A stretch of 7,833 nucleotides of DNA from Patescibacteria group bacterium UBA1449 (GCA_002335355.1 DCTD01000054.1:11115-18947); one strand, 5' to 3'; positions 1 through 6,399 are shown, counted from the stretch's first letter. The notes: generated from the letters alone by a model not told the origin. Program-made: numbers and translations.

Positions 1-155
1 CTGGAGAGGCTGACTACACAGCAGAAATTACTATAAGAGCTCCTCAATACTATCGACATGATGAAGTTCGGGGTAAGCTGTTTTCCCAAGATATCACAGT
101 CAAAATTGGGCCTATACACTTAAAACCAGGCAGGAAAGAGCATGGGCCTGAATAA
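1..155 (+). CDS. 3' end of an unrecognised protein (partial)
   Basis: Reading in the frame that begins at base 3, 50 codons stay open and end at TAA 153-155; the other two forward frames stop within the first 40 bases. The C-terminal peptide has alternating polar and hydrophobic residues (ADYTAEITIRAP, then SQDITVKIGPI), as expected of beta strands, and ends in a charged tail PGRKEHGPE. I do not recognise the family. It could be the last domain of a beta-rich, possibly secreted protein, but that is only inferred from strand-like patterning. The next gene begins 29 nt downstream in the same direction with no visible terminator between, so they may be co-transcribed. Confidence 0.55.
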   Translation, partial: GEADYTAEITIRAPQYYRHDEVRGKLFSQDITVKIGPIHLKPGRKEHGPE

Positions 156-184
156 AAGCTACAAACAAAGTTCCCCTATGATGA

Positions 185-724
185 ATGAAGAAAACTGCTG
201 CAAACTACCAGCTTGAACGTGTCTTGGCCCTTTCAGCCCTCATTGTATTTGTTGTATCGGCGCTCATTCGAAGTGATGCTGTTCATGCGCTGATATCACT
301 ATTTCTTGTTGTCATTGTTTTTATCTTGTCTGCAAAACAGATTCTACCTAGAATCTTTTTCCTACTTCTGCCGCTAGTTGCTGCCCTCTACACGACGGGT
401 AGCATTCTTGGTCTATATGATACTTTTCCATTTTTTGATAAAATCATCCACTTTTTAGCTTCGTTTGTTACCGCATTACTCATTGGTATGGTAGGTTATA
501 ACACACCATTAGGTCTTCTAAGCAAGTATCAGATCTACTACTATGTTGTTATCGTGAGTATTGGGCTTACAATCGGTGCTGTTTGGGAAATATTCGAATG
601 GTTTATTGATCAGTTTACCTTACAGAATTTAAGTGTCGATTTGGATGATGTTGTTACTGACTTGATTGCCGATACGATGGGGGTACTTTTAGGTGGATGG
701 GCTAGCATCAAAAAGAAAAACTGA
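185..724 (+). CDS. DUF2238/YjdF-like polytopic membrane protein
   Basis: This is a 179-residue inner-membrane protein with about six hydrophobic segments (roughly 13-29, 34-50, 53-75, 87-105, 117-137, 156-172) and a short basic tail. The recognisable part is a set of polar residues embedded in helices: D85-x3-H89, then E135-x2-E138 in GAVWEIFEWFID, then D154, D155, D159 and D163 before G166 and G170. This order of H, E-x2-E and D-rich motif is typical of the DUF2238 (YjdF) membrane family, which is related in style to VanZ-like proteins; the biochemical function is unknown. Clustered carboxylates and histidine suggest metal binding or catalysis, which is inference. An in-frame TGA directly precedes the ATG, so this is the first possible start in the frame. 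No Shine-Dalgarno is visible. The stop is TGA. Confidence 0.88.
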   Translation: MKKTAANYQLERVLALSALIVFVVSALIRSDAVHALISLFLVVIVFILSAKQILPRIFFLLLPLVAALYTTGSILGLYDTFPFFDKIIHFLASFVTALLIGMVGYNTPLGLLSKYQIYYYVVIVSIGLTIGAVWEIFEWFIDQFTLQNLSVDLDDVVTDLIADTMGVLLGGWASIKKKN

Positions 725-777
725 CGGTTCTTACAGGTTACTTACTCTTTTTTATCTCATCTTTCAATAAATGACCG

Positions 778-783
778 TATAAC
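778..783 (+). promoter_or_regulatory. possible -10 box for the HtrA-like protease gene
   Basis: The hexamer TATAAC lies 17 nt upstream of the protease ATG and matches the sigma-70 -10 consensus at five of six positions. Transcription from it would give a leader of only about 10 nt, which agrees with the absence of a Shine-Dalgarno. No good -35 hexamer is seen at the expected spacing, so this is tentative. Confidence 0.25.
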
Positions 784-800
784 AAAACCTGTTCTAACCT

Positions 801-1901
801 ATGAAAAATAATGTACTCATCATTGGTGCTTTTGTTGGAATAGCAGCAATTCTCATTTGGCTTGTAGCATCTGTTGTTCGGCTTAACTCGATACCAACTC
901 AACCCCCGCCTATTACAACACAAAGAGAAGAGGTGATTACCAATGTTGTTGCTCAAACAATTCCCTCAGTGGTTACGATTGGAGTTGAAATGACTGACTC
1001 TATTGGGACCTTACCGTTTGATCCCTTTGGGTTTCAGCCATTGCCTCAAGATAACAAACAAAATATTGGCAGCGGTTTTGTGGCAACAGATAATGGGTTG
1101 ATTATTACCAATAAACATGTTGTCTCTGATCCAGAAGCAAACTATTTTGTGATTACCGATGACGGTGATGAGTATCCGGTCGAAAAAGTCTACCGTGATC
1201 CTCTAAATGATTTAGCGATTTTAAGCGTGTCTGGCCTGGATGAGCAACCGTTAACGTTGGGCAATTCTGAAACGGCCATTTTGGGTCAAACAGTGATTGC
1301 TATCGGAAACCAACTTGGAGAGTTTAATAACACAGTAACTGCAGGGATTATATCTGGTCTTGGGAGAGGTATTGCGGCTGGGTCACCTTTAATCGGGTAT
1401 GTTGAGCAATTAGACGATGTCATTCAAACCGATGCTGCCATTAATCCCGGGAATTCCGGAGGGCCGCTTCTTAACACGTCAGCCGAAGTTATTGGGGTAA
1501 ATACAGCGGTGGCAGTAGGACCGGAAAATATTGGTTTTGCAATTCCCATTAACACAGTTACAGGCTTGCTGACTGAGTTTCAGGCTCGAGGCGAAGTATT
1601 TGAGCGGCCGTATCTTGGAGTTAGATACCAAAACATAAACGAACGGGTAGCATCAGTCAATGAAATTGCTCCAGGAGCCTATGTGTTTGAAGTCATTGAA
1701 GACTCTCCTGCAGCAGATGCTGATATTAGGCCTGGAGATATTATTACCTCGTTTAACGGTGTATCTTTACAAGGCGAAAATAGCCAAACATTATCACAGC
1801 TGATTATGCAAACTCAAGTTGGGGCTCAGGTTACGCTTCAGTTGTGGAGGGATGGAGAAACGCTTTCTAAAGAAGTTGCCTTGGAGGCTAGCACCAGTTA
1901 A
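801..1901 (+). CDS. HtrA/DegP-family serine protease, membrane-anchored, one PDZ domain
   Basis: This 366-residue protein is an envelope quality-control protease of the trypsin-like S1C family. An N-terminal hydrophobic helix (about 5-26) with no obvious cleavage site is followed by a proline-rich linker (31-38), placing the catalytic part outside the membrane. The chymotrypsin-fold domain spans roughly 43-262 with a complete triad: H106 in ITNKHVV, D137 in PLNDLAI and S219 in GNSGGPL. One PDZ domain follows (about 268-362), with the YLGV carboxylate-binding loop at 271-274 and PGDII at 311-315. One anchor plus one PDZ resembles DegS or Gram-positive HtrA more than two-PDZ DegP. A TAA two codons upstream makes this ATG the first available start; no Shine-Dalgarno is present. 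The family cleaves misfolded or signalling substrates; the target here cannot be read from sequence. Confidence 0.96.
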   Translation: MKNNVLIIGAFVGIAAILIWLVASVVRLNSIPTQPPPITTQREEVITNVVAQTIPSVVTIGVEMTDSIGTLPFDPFGFQPLPQDNKQNIGSGFVATDNGLIITNKHVVSDPEANYFVITDDGDEYPVEKVYRDPLNDLAILSVSGLDEQPLTLGNSETAILGQTVIAIGNQLGEFNNTVTAGIISGLGRGIAAGSPLIGYVEQLDDVIQTDAAINPGNSGGPLLNTSAEVIGVNTAVAVGPENIGFAIPINTVTGLLTEFQARGEVFERPYLGVRYQNINERVASVNEIAPGAYVFEVIEDSPAADADIRPGDIITSFNGVSLQGENSQTLSQLIMQTQVGAQVTLQLWRDGETLSKEVALEASTS

Positions 1902-1923
1902 TTGACTAATAGTTCTATAAAGA

Positions 1924-1973
1924 CTCTTACCCTGTTCTTATCAAGATCTTACCCACAAGGGTGATAGTGTAAG
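1924..1973 (+). promoter_or_regulatory. repeat-rich leader upstream of the phosphoribosyltransferase operon
   Basis: The 116-nt gap holds an exact 8-bp direct repeat, TCTTACCC, at 1924-1931 and 1947-1954. Around the second copy, TATCA (1939-1943) can pair with TGATA (1962-1966), enclosing a small CCC/GGG hairpin with an ACAA loop (1952-1961). AAGATCTT at 1943-1950 is a palindrome. No T-run follows, so this is not an intrinsic terminator. It could be an operator or a structured leader for the downstream operon. I found no convincing -35/-10 pair here. Confidence 0.3.
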
Positions 1974-2006
1974 GCTGCCTACTTTAATTGAGTTGGAACT
2001 AAGAAG

Positions 2007-2012
2007 AGGAGG
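2007..2012 (+). promoter_or_regulatory. strong Shine-Dalgarno for the operon's first gene
   Basis: AGGAGG sits 5 nt before the ATG at 2018, the best ribosome binding site in the window. It fixes the start of the phosphoribosyltransferase gene and suggests the operon is well translated, unlike the leader-poor genes upstream. Confidence 0.8.
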
Positions 2013-2017
2013 TATCT

Positions 2018-2686
2018 ATGGTGTTTAAAAACAGGGCGCATGCAGGGAGAGAATTATCCAAACACATTGATCCGTCTGGATTTGTAAACCCAATCGTCTT
2101 AGCTTTACCGCGGGGAGGAGTGCCGGTTGGATATGAAATAGCCCAGACATTCCATGTTCCACTTGATGTGATTGTGGTACGAAAGTTAGGAGCTCCAGGG
2201 CAAGAAGAGTTTGGGATTGGGGCGATTGCAGAAAACAATGTCCGGGTTTTGGACAATCAAAGCATTGCCTTGCTTGGAATTTCTACGGAATATGTTGATC
2301 AGGTGAGTAAACAGGAAGAGGAAGAGATGTTGCGACGGATTCAGTTATATAGAAATGGTAAACCGCTACCTTCCCTCAATGGGAGAACAGTGATCTTAAG
2401 CGATGACGGTTTGGCAACGGGAGTTACAGCCCGAGCTGCTATTGAAGCGGTTAAAAAACAACACCCAGAACGGATTATCTTTGCTATACCTGTGTGTGCA
2501 TGGGATACGGCAACCAGATTATCTCAAGATGTTGACTCGTTAATTTGTGTTTTAACTCCGTATGATTTTCTTTCAGTTGGTTCGTGGTATCAAGAATTTG
2601 ATCAAGTAACGGACGATGAAGTGAAAAAGCTACTTGATCAAGCAAGATCAAATATGGCAAAGACTGGGTATTCCTATGGACACTAG
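2018..2686 (+). CDS. phosphoribosyltransferase-domain protein
   Basis: This 222-residue, probably cytosolic protein has the type I phosphoribosyltransferase fold. Key elements are LPRGGVPVG at 30-38 (pyrophosphate-loop region), VRKLGAPGQEEFGIGAI at 54-70, and the PRPP-binding signature VILSDDGLATGVT at 125-137 with the acidic pair D129/D130 and T134-G135. Family members bind PRPP or ribose-5-phosphate and usually act on nucleobases, but this subgroup (often labelled only as putative phosphoribosyltransferase) has no settled substrate. It is the first gene of a tight operon: its last 11 nt overlap the next gene's start. In mycobacteria the same domain is fused to a dienelactone-hydrolase-like domain (Rv0571c) or an erythromycin-esterase-like domain (Rv2030c), as I recall, matching the two genes that follow. 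Start chosen from the strong Shine-Dalgarno. Confidence 0.93.
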   Translation: MVFKNRAHAGRELSKHIDPSGFVNPIVLALPRGGVPVGYEIAQTFHVPLDVIVVRKLGAPGQEEFGIGAIAENNVRVLDNQSIALLGISTEYVDQVSKQEEEEMLRRIQLYRNGKPLPSLNGRTVILSDDGLATGVTARAAIEAVKKQHPERIIFAIPVCAWDTATRLSQDVDSLICVLTPYDFLSVGSWYQEFDQVTDDEVKKLLDQARSNMAKTGYSYGH

Positions 2687-3359
2687 TCACACAAACAATG
2701 ACCAAACAACGATCACAATAAAAACTGGCACCGTAGCTATTAACGGCAGTTTTGTTGTCCCTCAAAAGGCTCGAGGAGTTGTTTTATTTGTGCACGGAAG
2801 CGGGAGCAGCCGCTTTAGCCCGCGAAACAGGGCAGTAGCTGCTTACTTTCAAGATCATCAACTGGCTACACTGCTTATTGATCTCTTAACTCAGGAAGAA
2901 GAAGAAATTGATGAGATAACACGGCAATACCGGTTTGATATACAGCTGCTTACAAAGCGGGTAGTTGATGCTGGTTTATGGTTGAGAGGTCACGTGGATA
3001 CAGCTGCGCTTAGATTAGGGTTGTTTGGGTCAAGTACCGGAGCAGCAGCGGCACTTGTTGCCGCTGTTCAGTTAAGTCAACTTGGAGCAGACGTCGGCGC
3101 TGTTGTTTCCAGAGGTGGACGGCCGGACCTGGCAGGAGACTATTTAGTTAAAGTAGATGTGCCAACGCTTCTCATTGTTGGAGCAGAAGATTATGAAGTC
3201 ATTGAACTAAATCGAGATGCTTTAGAGAAGATGATCCATGTTAGAAAAAAAGAGTTGGTGTTAATACCTGGAGCCACACATCTGTTTGAAGAACCAGGAG
3301 CATTAGAACAGGTATCTAAGCAAGCCCAGCACTGGTTTGCTCAGTACCTGGAAAAGTAA
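2676..3359 (+). CDS. alpha/beta hydrolase, dienelactone-hydrolase-like
   Basis: Counting from the ATG at 2676 the protein has 227 residues and one alpha/beta-hydrolase domain. Visible elements are the oxyanion-side motif HGSGSSR (40-46), the nucleophile elbow GSSTG (118-122) with S120, the likely acid D172 in VGAEDYEVIELN, and catalytic H202 in PGATHLFEEPGAL. The sequence LFVHGSGSSRFSPRNR is characteristic of the subgroup encoded beside or fused to phosphoribosyltransferases. It presumably hydrolyses an ester, lactone or similar bond in the cytosol; the substrate is unknown. The frame stays open upstream to a TTG at 2634, but that would add 14 residues outside the expected domain and overlap the previous gene by 53 nt; ATG 2676 leaves an 11-nt overlap typical of translational coupling. 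No strong Shine-Dalgarno is visible at either start. Confidence 0.92.
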   Translation: MDTSHTNNDQTTITIKTGTVAINGSFVVPQKARGVVLFVHGSGSSRFSPRNRAVAAYFQDHQLATLLIDLLTQEEEEIDEITRQYRFDIQLLTKRVVDAGLWLRGHVDTAALRLGLFGSSTGAAAALVAAVQLSQLGADVGAVVSRGGRPDLAGDYLVKVDVPTLLIVGAEDYEVIELNRDALEKMIHVRKKELVLIPGATHLFEEPGALEQVSKQAQHWFAQYLEK

Positions 3360-3360
3360 T

Positions 3361-4671
3361 ATGGCAGACAATCAAGACATTCTGACACAAGTGGAGATAA
3401 ATGCTTCACCACTGAGGAGTATTTCAGATCTCGATCCGTTGATAGAACTGCTTGGTACTACCCGGTATGCGTTACTTGGGGAAGCTTCACACGGTACCCA
3501 TGAATACTATTCTTGGCGTTCATCAATCAGTAAACGACTCATTTTAGAGAAAGGTTTTCAGTTTATTGCTGTTGAGGGTGACTGGCCGGATTGTTATACC
3601 ATTAACCGTTATATCAAAGGTTATCCAGACTCAGGAAAGAGTGCGTATGAAGTATTGTACTCATTTAGCCGTTGGCCGACCTGGATGTGGGCTAACAGGG
3701 AGATTGAAGAACTGGTTGAATGGTTGAAAGAGTATAACCAGTCTGTACCAACCCCAAGAAAAGTCGGTTTTTATGGTTTGGATGTCTACAGCCTCTGGGA
3801 ATCAATGCGGGAAATCATTACCTATGTAAAAGAGCATGACCCAGAAATGCTTGATACTGCTATAGATGCCTATTTATGTTTTGAGCCATATCAGGAAGAT
3901 GTGGAAGCGTATGCTCAGTCAACTGCCTTTGTATCCAAATCGTGTGAAGATGAAGTTATACAATTACTTCAAGAAATGCAACAAAGAGGTCAAAAAAAAC
4001 GTACGGGAGAAAAAAAGGAAGAGCAGTTTAATGTTGAGCAAAATGCTTTGGTAGCAAAAAACGCTGAACACTATTACCGGACAATGCTTGGTGGCGGAAC
4101 TCAGTCGTGGAATATCCGTGACATGCACATGGTAGAGACTCTTGAACGGTTAGTGAAGTTTCATGGTGTCAACTCTAAGGGGATTGTGTGGGCACACAAT
4201 ACTCACGTTGGTGATGCCCGGTATACTGATATGGCTGAAGTCGGCATGGTCAATGTGGGTCAACTGGTGCGTCAAACGCATCGACTGACGGAGGTTGGAA
4301 TTGTTGGTTTTGGTTCATACAAAGGTACGGTGATTGCCGGTTCCCGGTGGGGAGCGGCAATGCAAAAGATGAATGTTCCGCCTGCTCGGCGTGAAAGTTG
4401 GGAAGAGGTGCTACACCGGGCAAGTGCGGTAAATAAGCTCCTGTTTTTTAGCGATCAGGATGCCGTTGGTGAGATGATGGCAATGCGGGGGCACCGGGCA
4501 ATTGGTGTCGTTTATAACCCTGCTCACGAACTAGGTAATTATGTACCTACTGTTCTACCAAAACGGTATGATGCCTTTTTGTACTTTGATAGGACAAGAG
4601 CTTTAAGACCAATTCATATCGAAGAAGTAACCCGTGAAGAAGTGCCTGAAACGTATCCCTCAGCAGTTTAA
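3361..4671 (+). CDS. erythromycin-esterase-superfamily protein
   Basis: This 436-residue protein covers the whole Ere-like domain. The signature GEASHGTHE (40-48) supplies E41, H44, H47 and E48, and WAHNTHVGD (277-285) supplies H279 and H282; in characterised EreA/EreB the corresponding His/Glu residues activate water to open the macrolactone ring. Other family marks are VEGDWPDCY (71-79), WMWANREI (108-115) and the RDMHM segment (253-257). A charged, Lys/Glu-rich stretch near 207-227 looks like a flexible helical insertion. Most chromosomal members of this superfamily have no demonstrated macrolide activity, so the family name should not be read as a resistance call. The ATG lies 1 nt after the hydrolase stop with a weak GGAA upstream, pointing to coupled translation. 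An alternative TTG at 3337 would add eight residues and is less likely. Its stop overlaps the convergent gene's stop. Confidence 0.94.
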   Translation: MADNQDILTQVEINASPLRSISDLDPLIELLGTTRYALLGEASHGTHEYYSWRSSISKRLILEKGFQFIAVEGDWPDCYTINRYIKGYPDSGKSAYEVLYSFSRWPTWMWANREIEELVEWLKEYNQSVPTPRKVGFYGLDVYSLWESMREIITYVKEHDPEMLDTAIDAYLCFEPYQEDVEAYAQSTAFVSKSCEDEVIQLLQEMQQRGQKKRTGEKKEEQFNVEQNALVAKNAEHYYRTMLGGGTQSWNIRDMHMVETLERLVKFHGVNSKGIVWAHNTHVGDARYTDMAEVGMVNVGQLVRQTHRLTEVGIVGFGSYKGTVIAGSRWGAAMQKMNVPPARRESWEEVLHRASAVNKLLFFSDQDAVGEMMAMRGHRAIGVVYNPAHELGNYVPTVLPKRYDAFLYFDRTRALRPIHIEEVTREEVPETYPSAV

Positions 4672-5189
4672 TCATGGAGCAGGGGAATACTCTGTACCTG
4701 ATTTGTTTGTGTATCATAGATACCCACGTACCGCATGTTTTTCTTTCTTGGAACTGAATAAGCAGCTGAGCCTGGATTGAAAACCAGTGTCTTACCTTTG
4801 CGAAACTGTTTTAGTTTGTGGGTATGACCGAGGATGACAAGATCAAACTTTTGTGAGTCAATTGCCTGGTTGGCAAGGGCACGATTATCTCCGTGACTAA
4901 TGGCAATGTTTTTTCCATCAATAGAAATTGCAACTAGAAAATCTTTATAAAAACATATTGAGGTGTTACGCAAGTATTCACTTGGCAGGTACCGGTCATT
5001 GTTGCCTAGTACAGACTGTACAGGGATGCCGGCTGCTCGGGCTAACTCAGCAAAGTACTCAATTGTTTGAGGCGTTGTCCAATCACCAGCGTGGATAATG
5101 AGACCAACCTGTTGGTTTATAAAGACAGTAAAGGCTTTGTCTATAGAATTAAGACGGTTGTGGGTATCAGAAATTATCCCGACTTTCAT
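4668..5189 (-). CDS. YfcE/MJ0936-like metallophosphoesterase
   Basis: This 173-residue cytosolic enzyme is a compact calcineurin-like phosphoesterase of the YfcE/MJ0936/Vps29 type. All metal-binding motifs are present in order: D8-x-H10 (ISDTHN), D36 in HAGDW, N64-D65 in LGNNDR, H99 in SHGD and the G121-H-T-H124 motif, followed by NPGS at 138-141. Such enzymes use two divalent metals, often manganese, to cleave phosphodiester or phosphomonoester bonds; the natural substrate is usually unknown. The length is typical of the family, so the gene looks intact. It is the only minus-strand gene here, convergent with the Ere-like gene and divergent from the membrane-protein gene. No Shine-Dalgarno precedes the ATG; a TAAAC tandem repeat lies a few bases upstream instead. 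Confidence 0.95.
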   Translation of the reverse strand: MKVGIISDTHNRLNSIDKAFTVFINQQVGLIIHAGDWTTPQTIEYFAELARAAGIPVQSVLGNNDRYLPSEYLRNTSICFYKDFLVAISIDGKNIAISHGDNRALANQAIDSQKFDLVILGHTHKLKQFRKGKTLVFNPGSAAYSVPRKKNMRYVGIYDTQTNQVQSIPLLHD

Positions 5190-5195
5190 AGATGT

Positions 5196-5220
5196 GTTTA
5201 GTTTAGTTTAGTTTAGTTAA
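5196..5220 (+). repeat. pentanucleotide tandem repeat (GTTTA)4 plus a degenerate copy
   Basis: Four exact GTTTA units run from 5196 to 5215, followed by GTTAA (5216-5220). On the minus strand this reads as TAAAC units ending 6 nt before the metallophosphoesterase start codon, so it lies in that gene's 5' leader or promoter. Simple repeats at such sites can change copy number by slippage and alter expression; that role is inference. Confidence 0.85.
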
Positions 5221-5261
5221 TGGCCATTGAAGAACATGTGAAGTTTTTATTATTCACCTGT
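5219..5261. promoter_or_regulatory. palindrome and dyad in the divergent intergenic region
   Basis: AATGGCCATT (5219-5228) is a perfect 10-bp palindrome. Six bases further, ACATGTGAA (5234-5242) and TTCACCTGT (5253-5261) form an inverted repeat with one mismatch around a 10-nt AT-rich centre. The layout resembles an operator for a dimeric regulator controlling one or both divergent genes. The dyad could also fold as an RNA hairpin, but no T-run follows on either side. Confidence 0.4.
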
Positions 5262-5304
5262 GCAGATACGATTTAATGGATTTATGTTCTCTTTACAGTT
5301 ATCA

Positions 5305-5332
5305 TATGACTTCGTTTGACTTTGTGTATACT
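5305..5332 (+). promoter_or_regulatory. direct repeats and -10 box of the membrane-protein gene
   Basis: TATGACTTCG (5305-5314) and TTTGACTTTG (5315-5324) are adjacent 10-bp repeats matching at 8 of 10 positions, one helical turn apart. TATACT (5327-5332), a good -10 hexamer, follows. There is no standard -35 at 16-18 nt, so the repeats may bind an activator. Transcription would begin around 5339, giving a leader of about 4 nt before the ATG at 5343. Confidence 0.35.
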
Positions 5333-5342
5333 TTATGAAGAT

Positions 5343-6377
5343 ATGAAGAAGATTACATCATACTTTCCACCTGTTGTTAGAAATATCGAAGCTGATGAGT
5401 ATTTCGAAAACTTTTTTATTTTTTCAATACTGAGTGTTGTCGGTATCAGGGTATTTTTGGTCTTAACCGGATACCCGCAACTTGGAGGTGGTGGGTGGCA
5501 TATTGCTCATATGTTGTGGGGTGGCTTTTTTATGTTGATTGCTTTACTTCTGTTTTTTATTTTTCTTAACAAGTCAATTCACCAAACAGCGTCAGTACTG
5601 GCCGGGATTGGTTTTGGAACGTTTATCGATGAGTTAGGTAAGTTTATTACTGCCGATAATGACTATTTTTATCAACCTACATTTGCCTTAATTTATAGCA
5701 TTTTTGTTTTTTTATATCTTTTATTTCGGTTTGTTGTTACTCAAGCGGCCTACACTCCGATTGAATATCTGGCTAATGCTTTAGAAGCTACCAAAGAAGC
5801 CATTATTCACGATTTTGATGTAGAAGAAAAAAATCGTGTGTTGGAGTGGTTGGCACAGTCTCATCAGCATGATCGGTTTACGCAAGCCTTAACCCAGTTA
5901 GTACGTGCTGAACGACCAAAAGTAGTAAAGTCTTCTATTCTTTGGAGGTTGAGAAAAAAGACAACAGCAGTGTATCGCCAAATTGTTTCTACGCAGTGGC
6001 TAACTCAAATCGCAGTTATATTTTTCACACTCCAAGTTGTCAGTTATTTTGCACTCATCAGTGGAGTAGTGATTTTTAGAACTCAGTTGGAATTTTTGTT
6101 GGTAGATGCTCGATTTGGTTTCTTTGGGTGGGGTCTTATTGTAAGTCTACTTATTGCTGCAATCTTACTCCTTATTGGGCTCATCCATCTTGCCAACATG
6201 TCTCGATATCGAGCTTATGAATTCTTTAGATATTCTTTGTTAATCAATATATTTTTGGTAACATTCTTCGTTTTTTACTTCAATCAACTGATCGCATTAT
6301 CAGAACTAATTCTCAGTATCGTACTCCTAAAAGCATTCGAGTATGCCCAAGTTCAGGAAAGTAAGATACTAACCTAA
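5343..6377 (+). CDS. polytopic membrane protein with H-x2-H and F-I-D-E-L-G-K-F motifs
   Basis: Counted from the ATG at 5343 the protein has 344 residues. Four hydrophobic segments lie in the N-terminal half (about 22-43, 55-76, 82-96, 114-133), a soluble mostly helical charged stretch of about 85 residues (135-218) follows, and four more segments close it (about 220-242, 262-284, 297-316, 318-333). The conserved-looking core is GWHIAHMLWGG (51-61; H53, H56) and GFGTFIDELGKF then TADNDYF (90-109; D96, E97, K100, D105, D107). I recall similar proteins in actinobacteria and CPR bacteria but know no assigned function. The polar residues in adjacent helices suggest a metal or catalytic site. The frame is open to a TTG at 5316, but that overlaps the promoter-like sequence, so ATG 5343 is preferred. 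No strong Shine-Dalgarno is present. Confidence 0.88.
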   Translation: MKKITSYFPPVVRNIEADEYFENFFIFSILSVVGIRVFLVLTGYPQLGGGGWHIAHMLWGGFFMLIALLLFFIFLNKSIHQTASVLAGIGFGTFIDELGKFITADNDYFYQPTFALIYSIFVFLYLLFRFVVTQAAYTPIEYLANALEATKEAIIHDFDVEEKNRVLEWLAQSHQHDRFTQALTQLVRAERPKVVKSSILWRLRKKTTAVYRQIVSTQWLTQIAVIFFTLQVVSYFALISGVVIFRTQLEFLLVDARFGFFGWGLIVSLLIAAILLLIGLIHLANMSRYRAYEFFRYSLLINIFLVTFFVFYFNQLIALSELILSIVLLKAFEYAQVQESKILT

Positions 6378-6399
6378 ACAAATTACCTCATATAATTGC

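Noticed and set aside
185..724. Recoded TGA (Gly), as in Gracilibacteria/SR1
   Set aside because: TGA ends the 179-residue protein at a sensible length, and the other genes contain no in-frame TGA.
733..792. 7-bp inverted repeat ACAGGTT / AACCTGT between the first two complete genes
   Set aside because: The arms are 46 nt apart and no T-run follows, so it is neither a convincing terminator nor a clear operator.
738..956. Minus-strand frame opposite the protease start
   Set aside because: Its composition is not protein-like (Asn/Cys-rich), it has no start signal, and it overlaps a certain gene. The other minus-strand frames over 1999-2256, 2484-2765, 6833-7178 and 7386-7574 fail for the same reasons.
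1902..1921. TTGACT and TATAAA as a promoter for the phosphoribosyltransferase operon
   Set aside because: The two hexamers are only 8 nt apart, far too close for a sigma-70 promoter.
2634..2675. TTG start for the alpha/beta hydrolase
   Set aside because: It adds 14 residues lying before the expected domain start and creates a 53-nt overlap; ATG 2676 is a better codon and gives normal coupling spacing.
3337..3360. TTG start for the Ere-like protein
   Set aside because: It adds eight residues inside the hydrolase gene; the ATG one base after the hydrolase stop is more plausible.
3866..4054. Lysine-rich 62-residue frame inside the Ere-like gene
   Set aside because: It is an out-of-frame shadow of a well-supported gene, produced by A-rich codons for Lys/Glu.
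3361..4671. Call of macrolide resistance
   Set aside because: Family membership alone does not show macrolide hydrolysis, and the context is a metabolic-type operon with no mobile or resistance genes.
5196..5220. CRISPR or IS end
   Set aside because: The repeat unit is five bases with no spacers, and no transposase or target duplication is visible.
5316..5342. TTG start for the large membrane protein
   Set aside because: The region carries direct repeats and a -10 box, and the nine added residues do not look like part of the protein.
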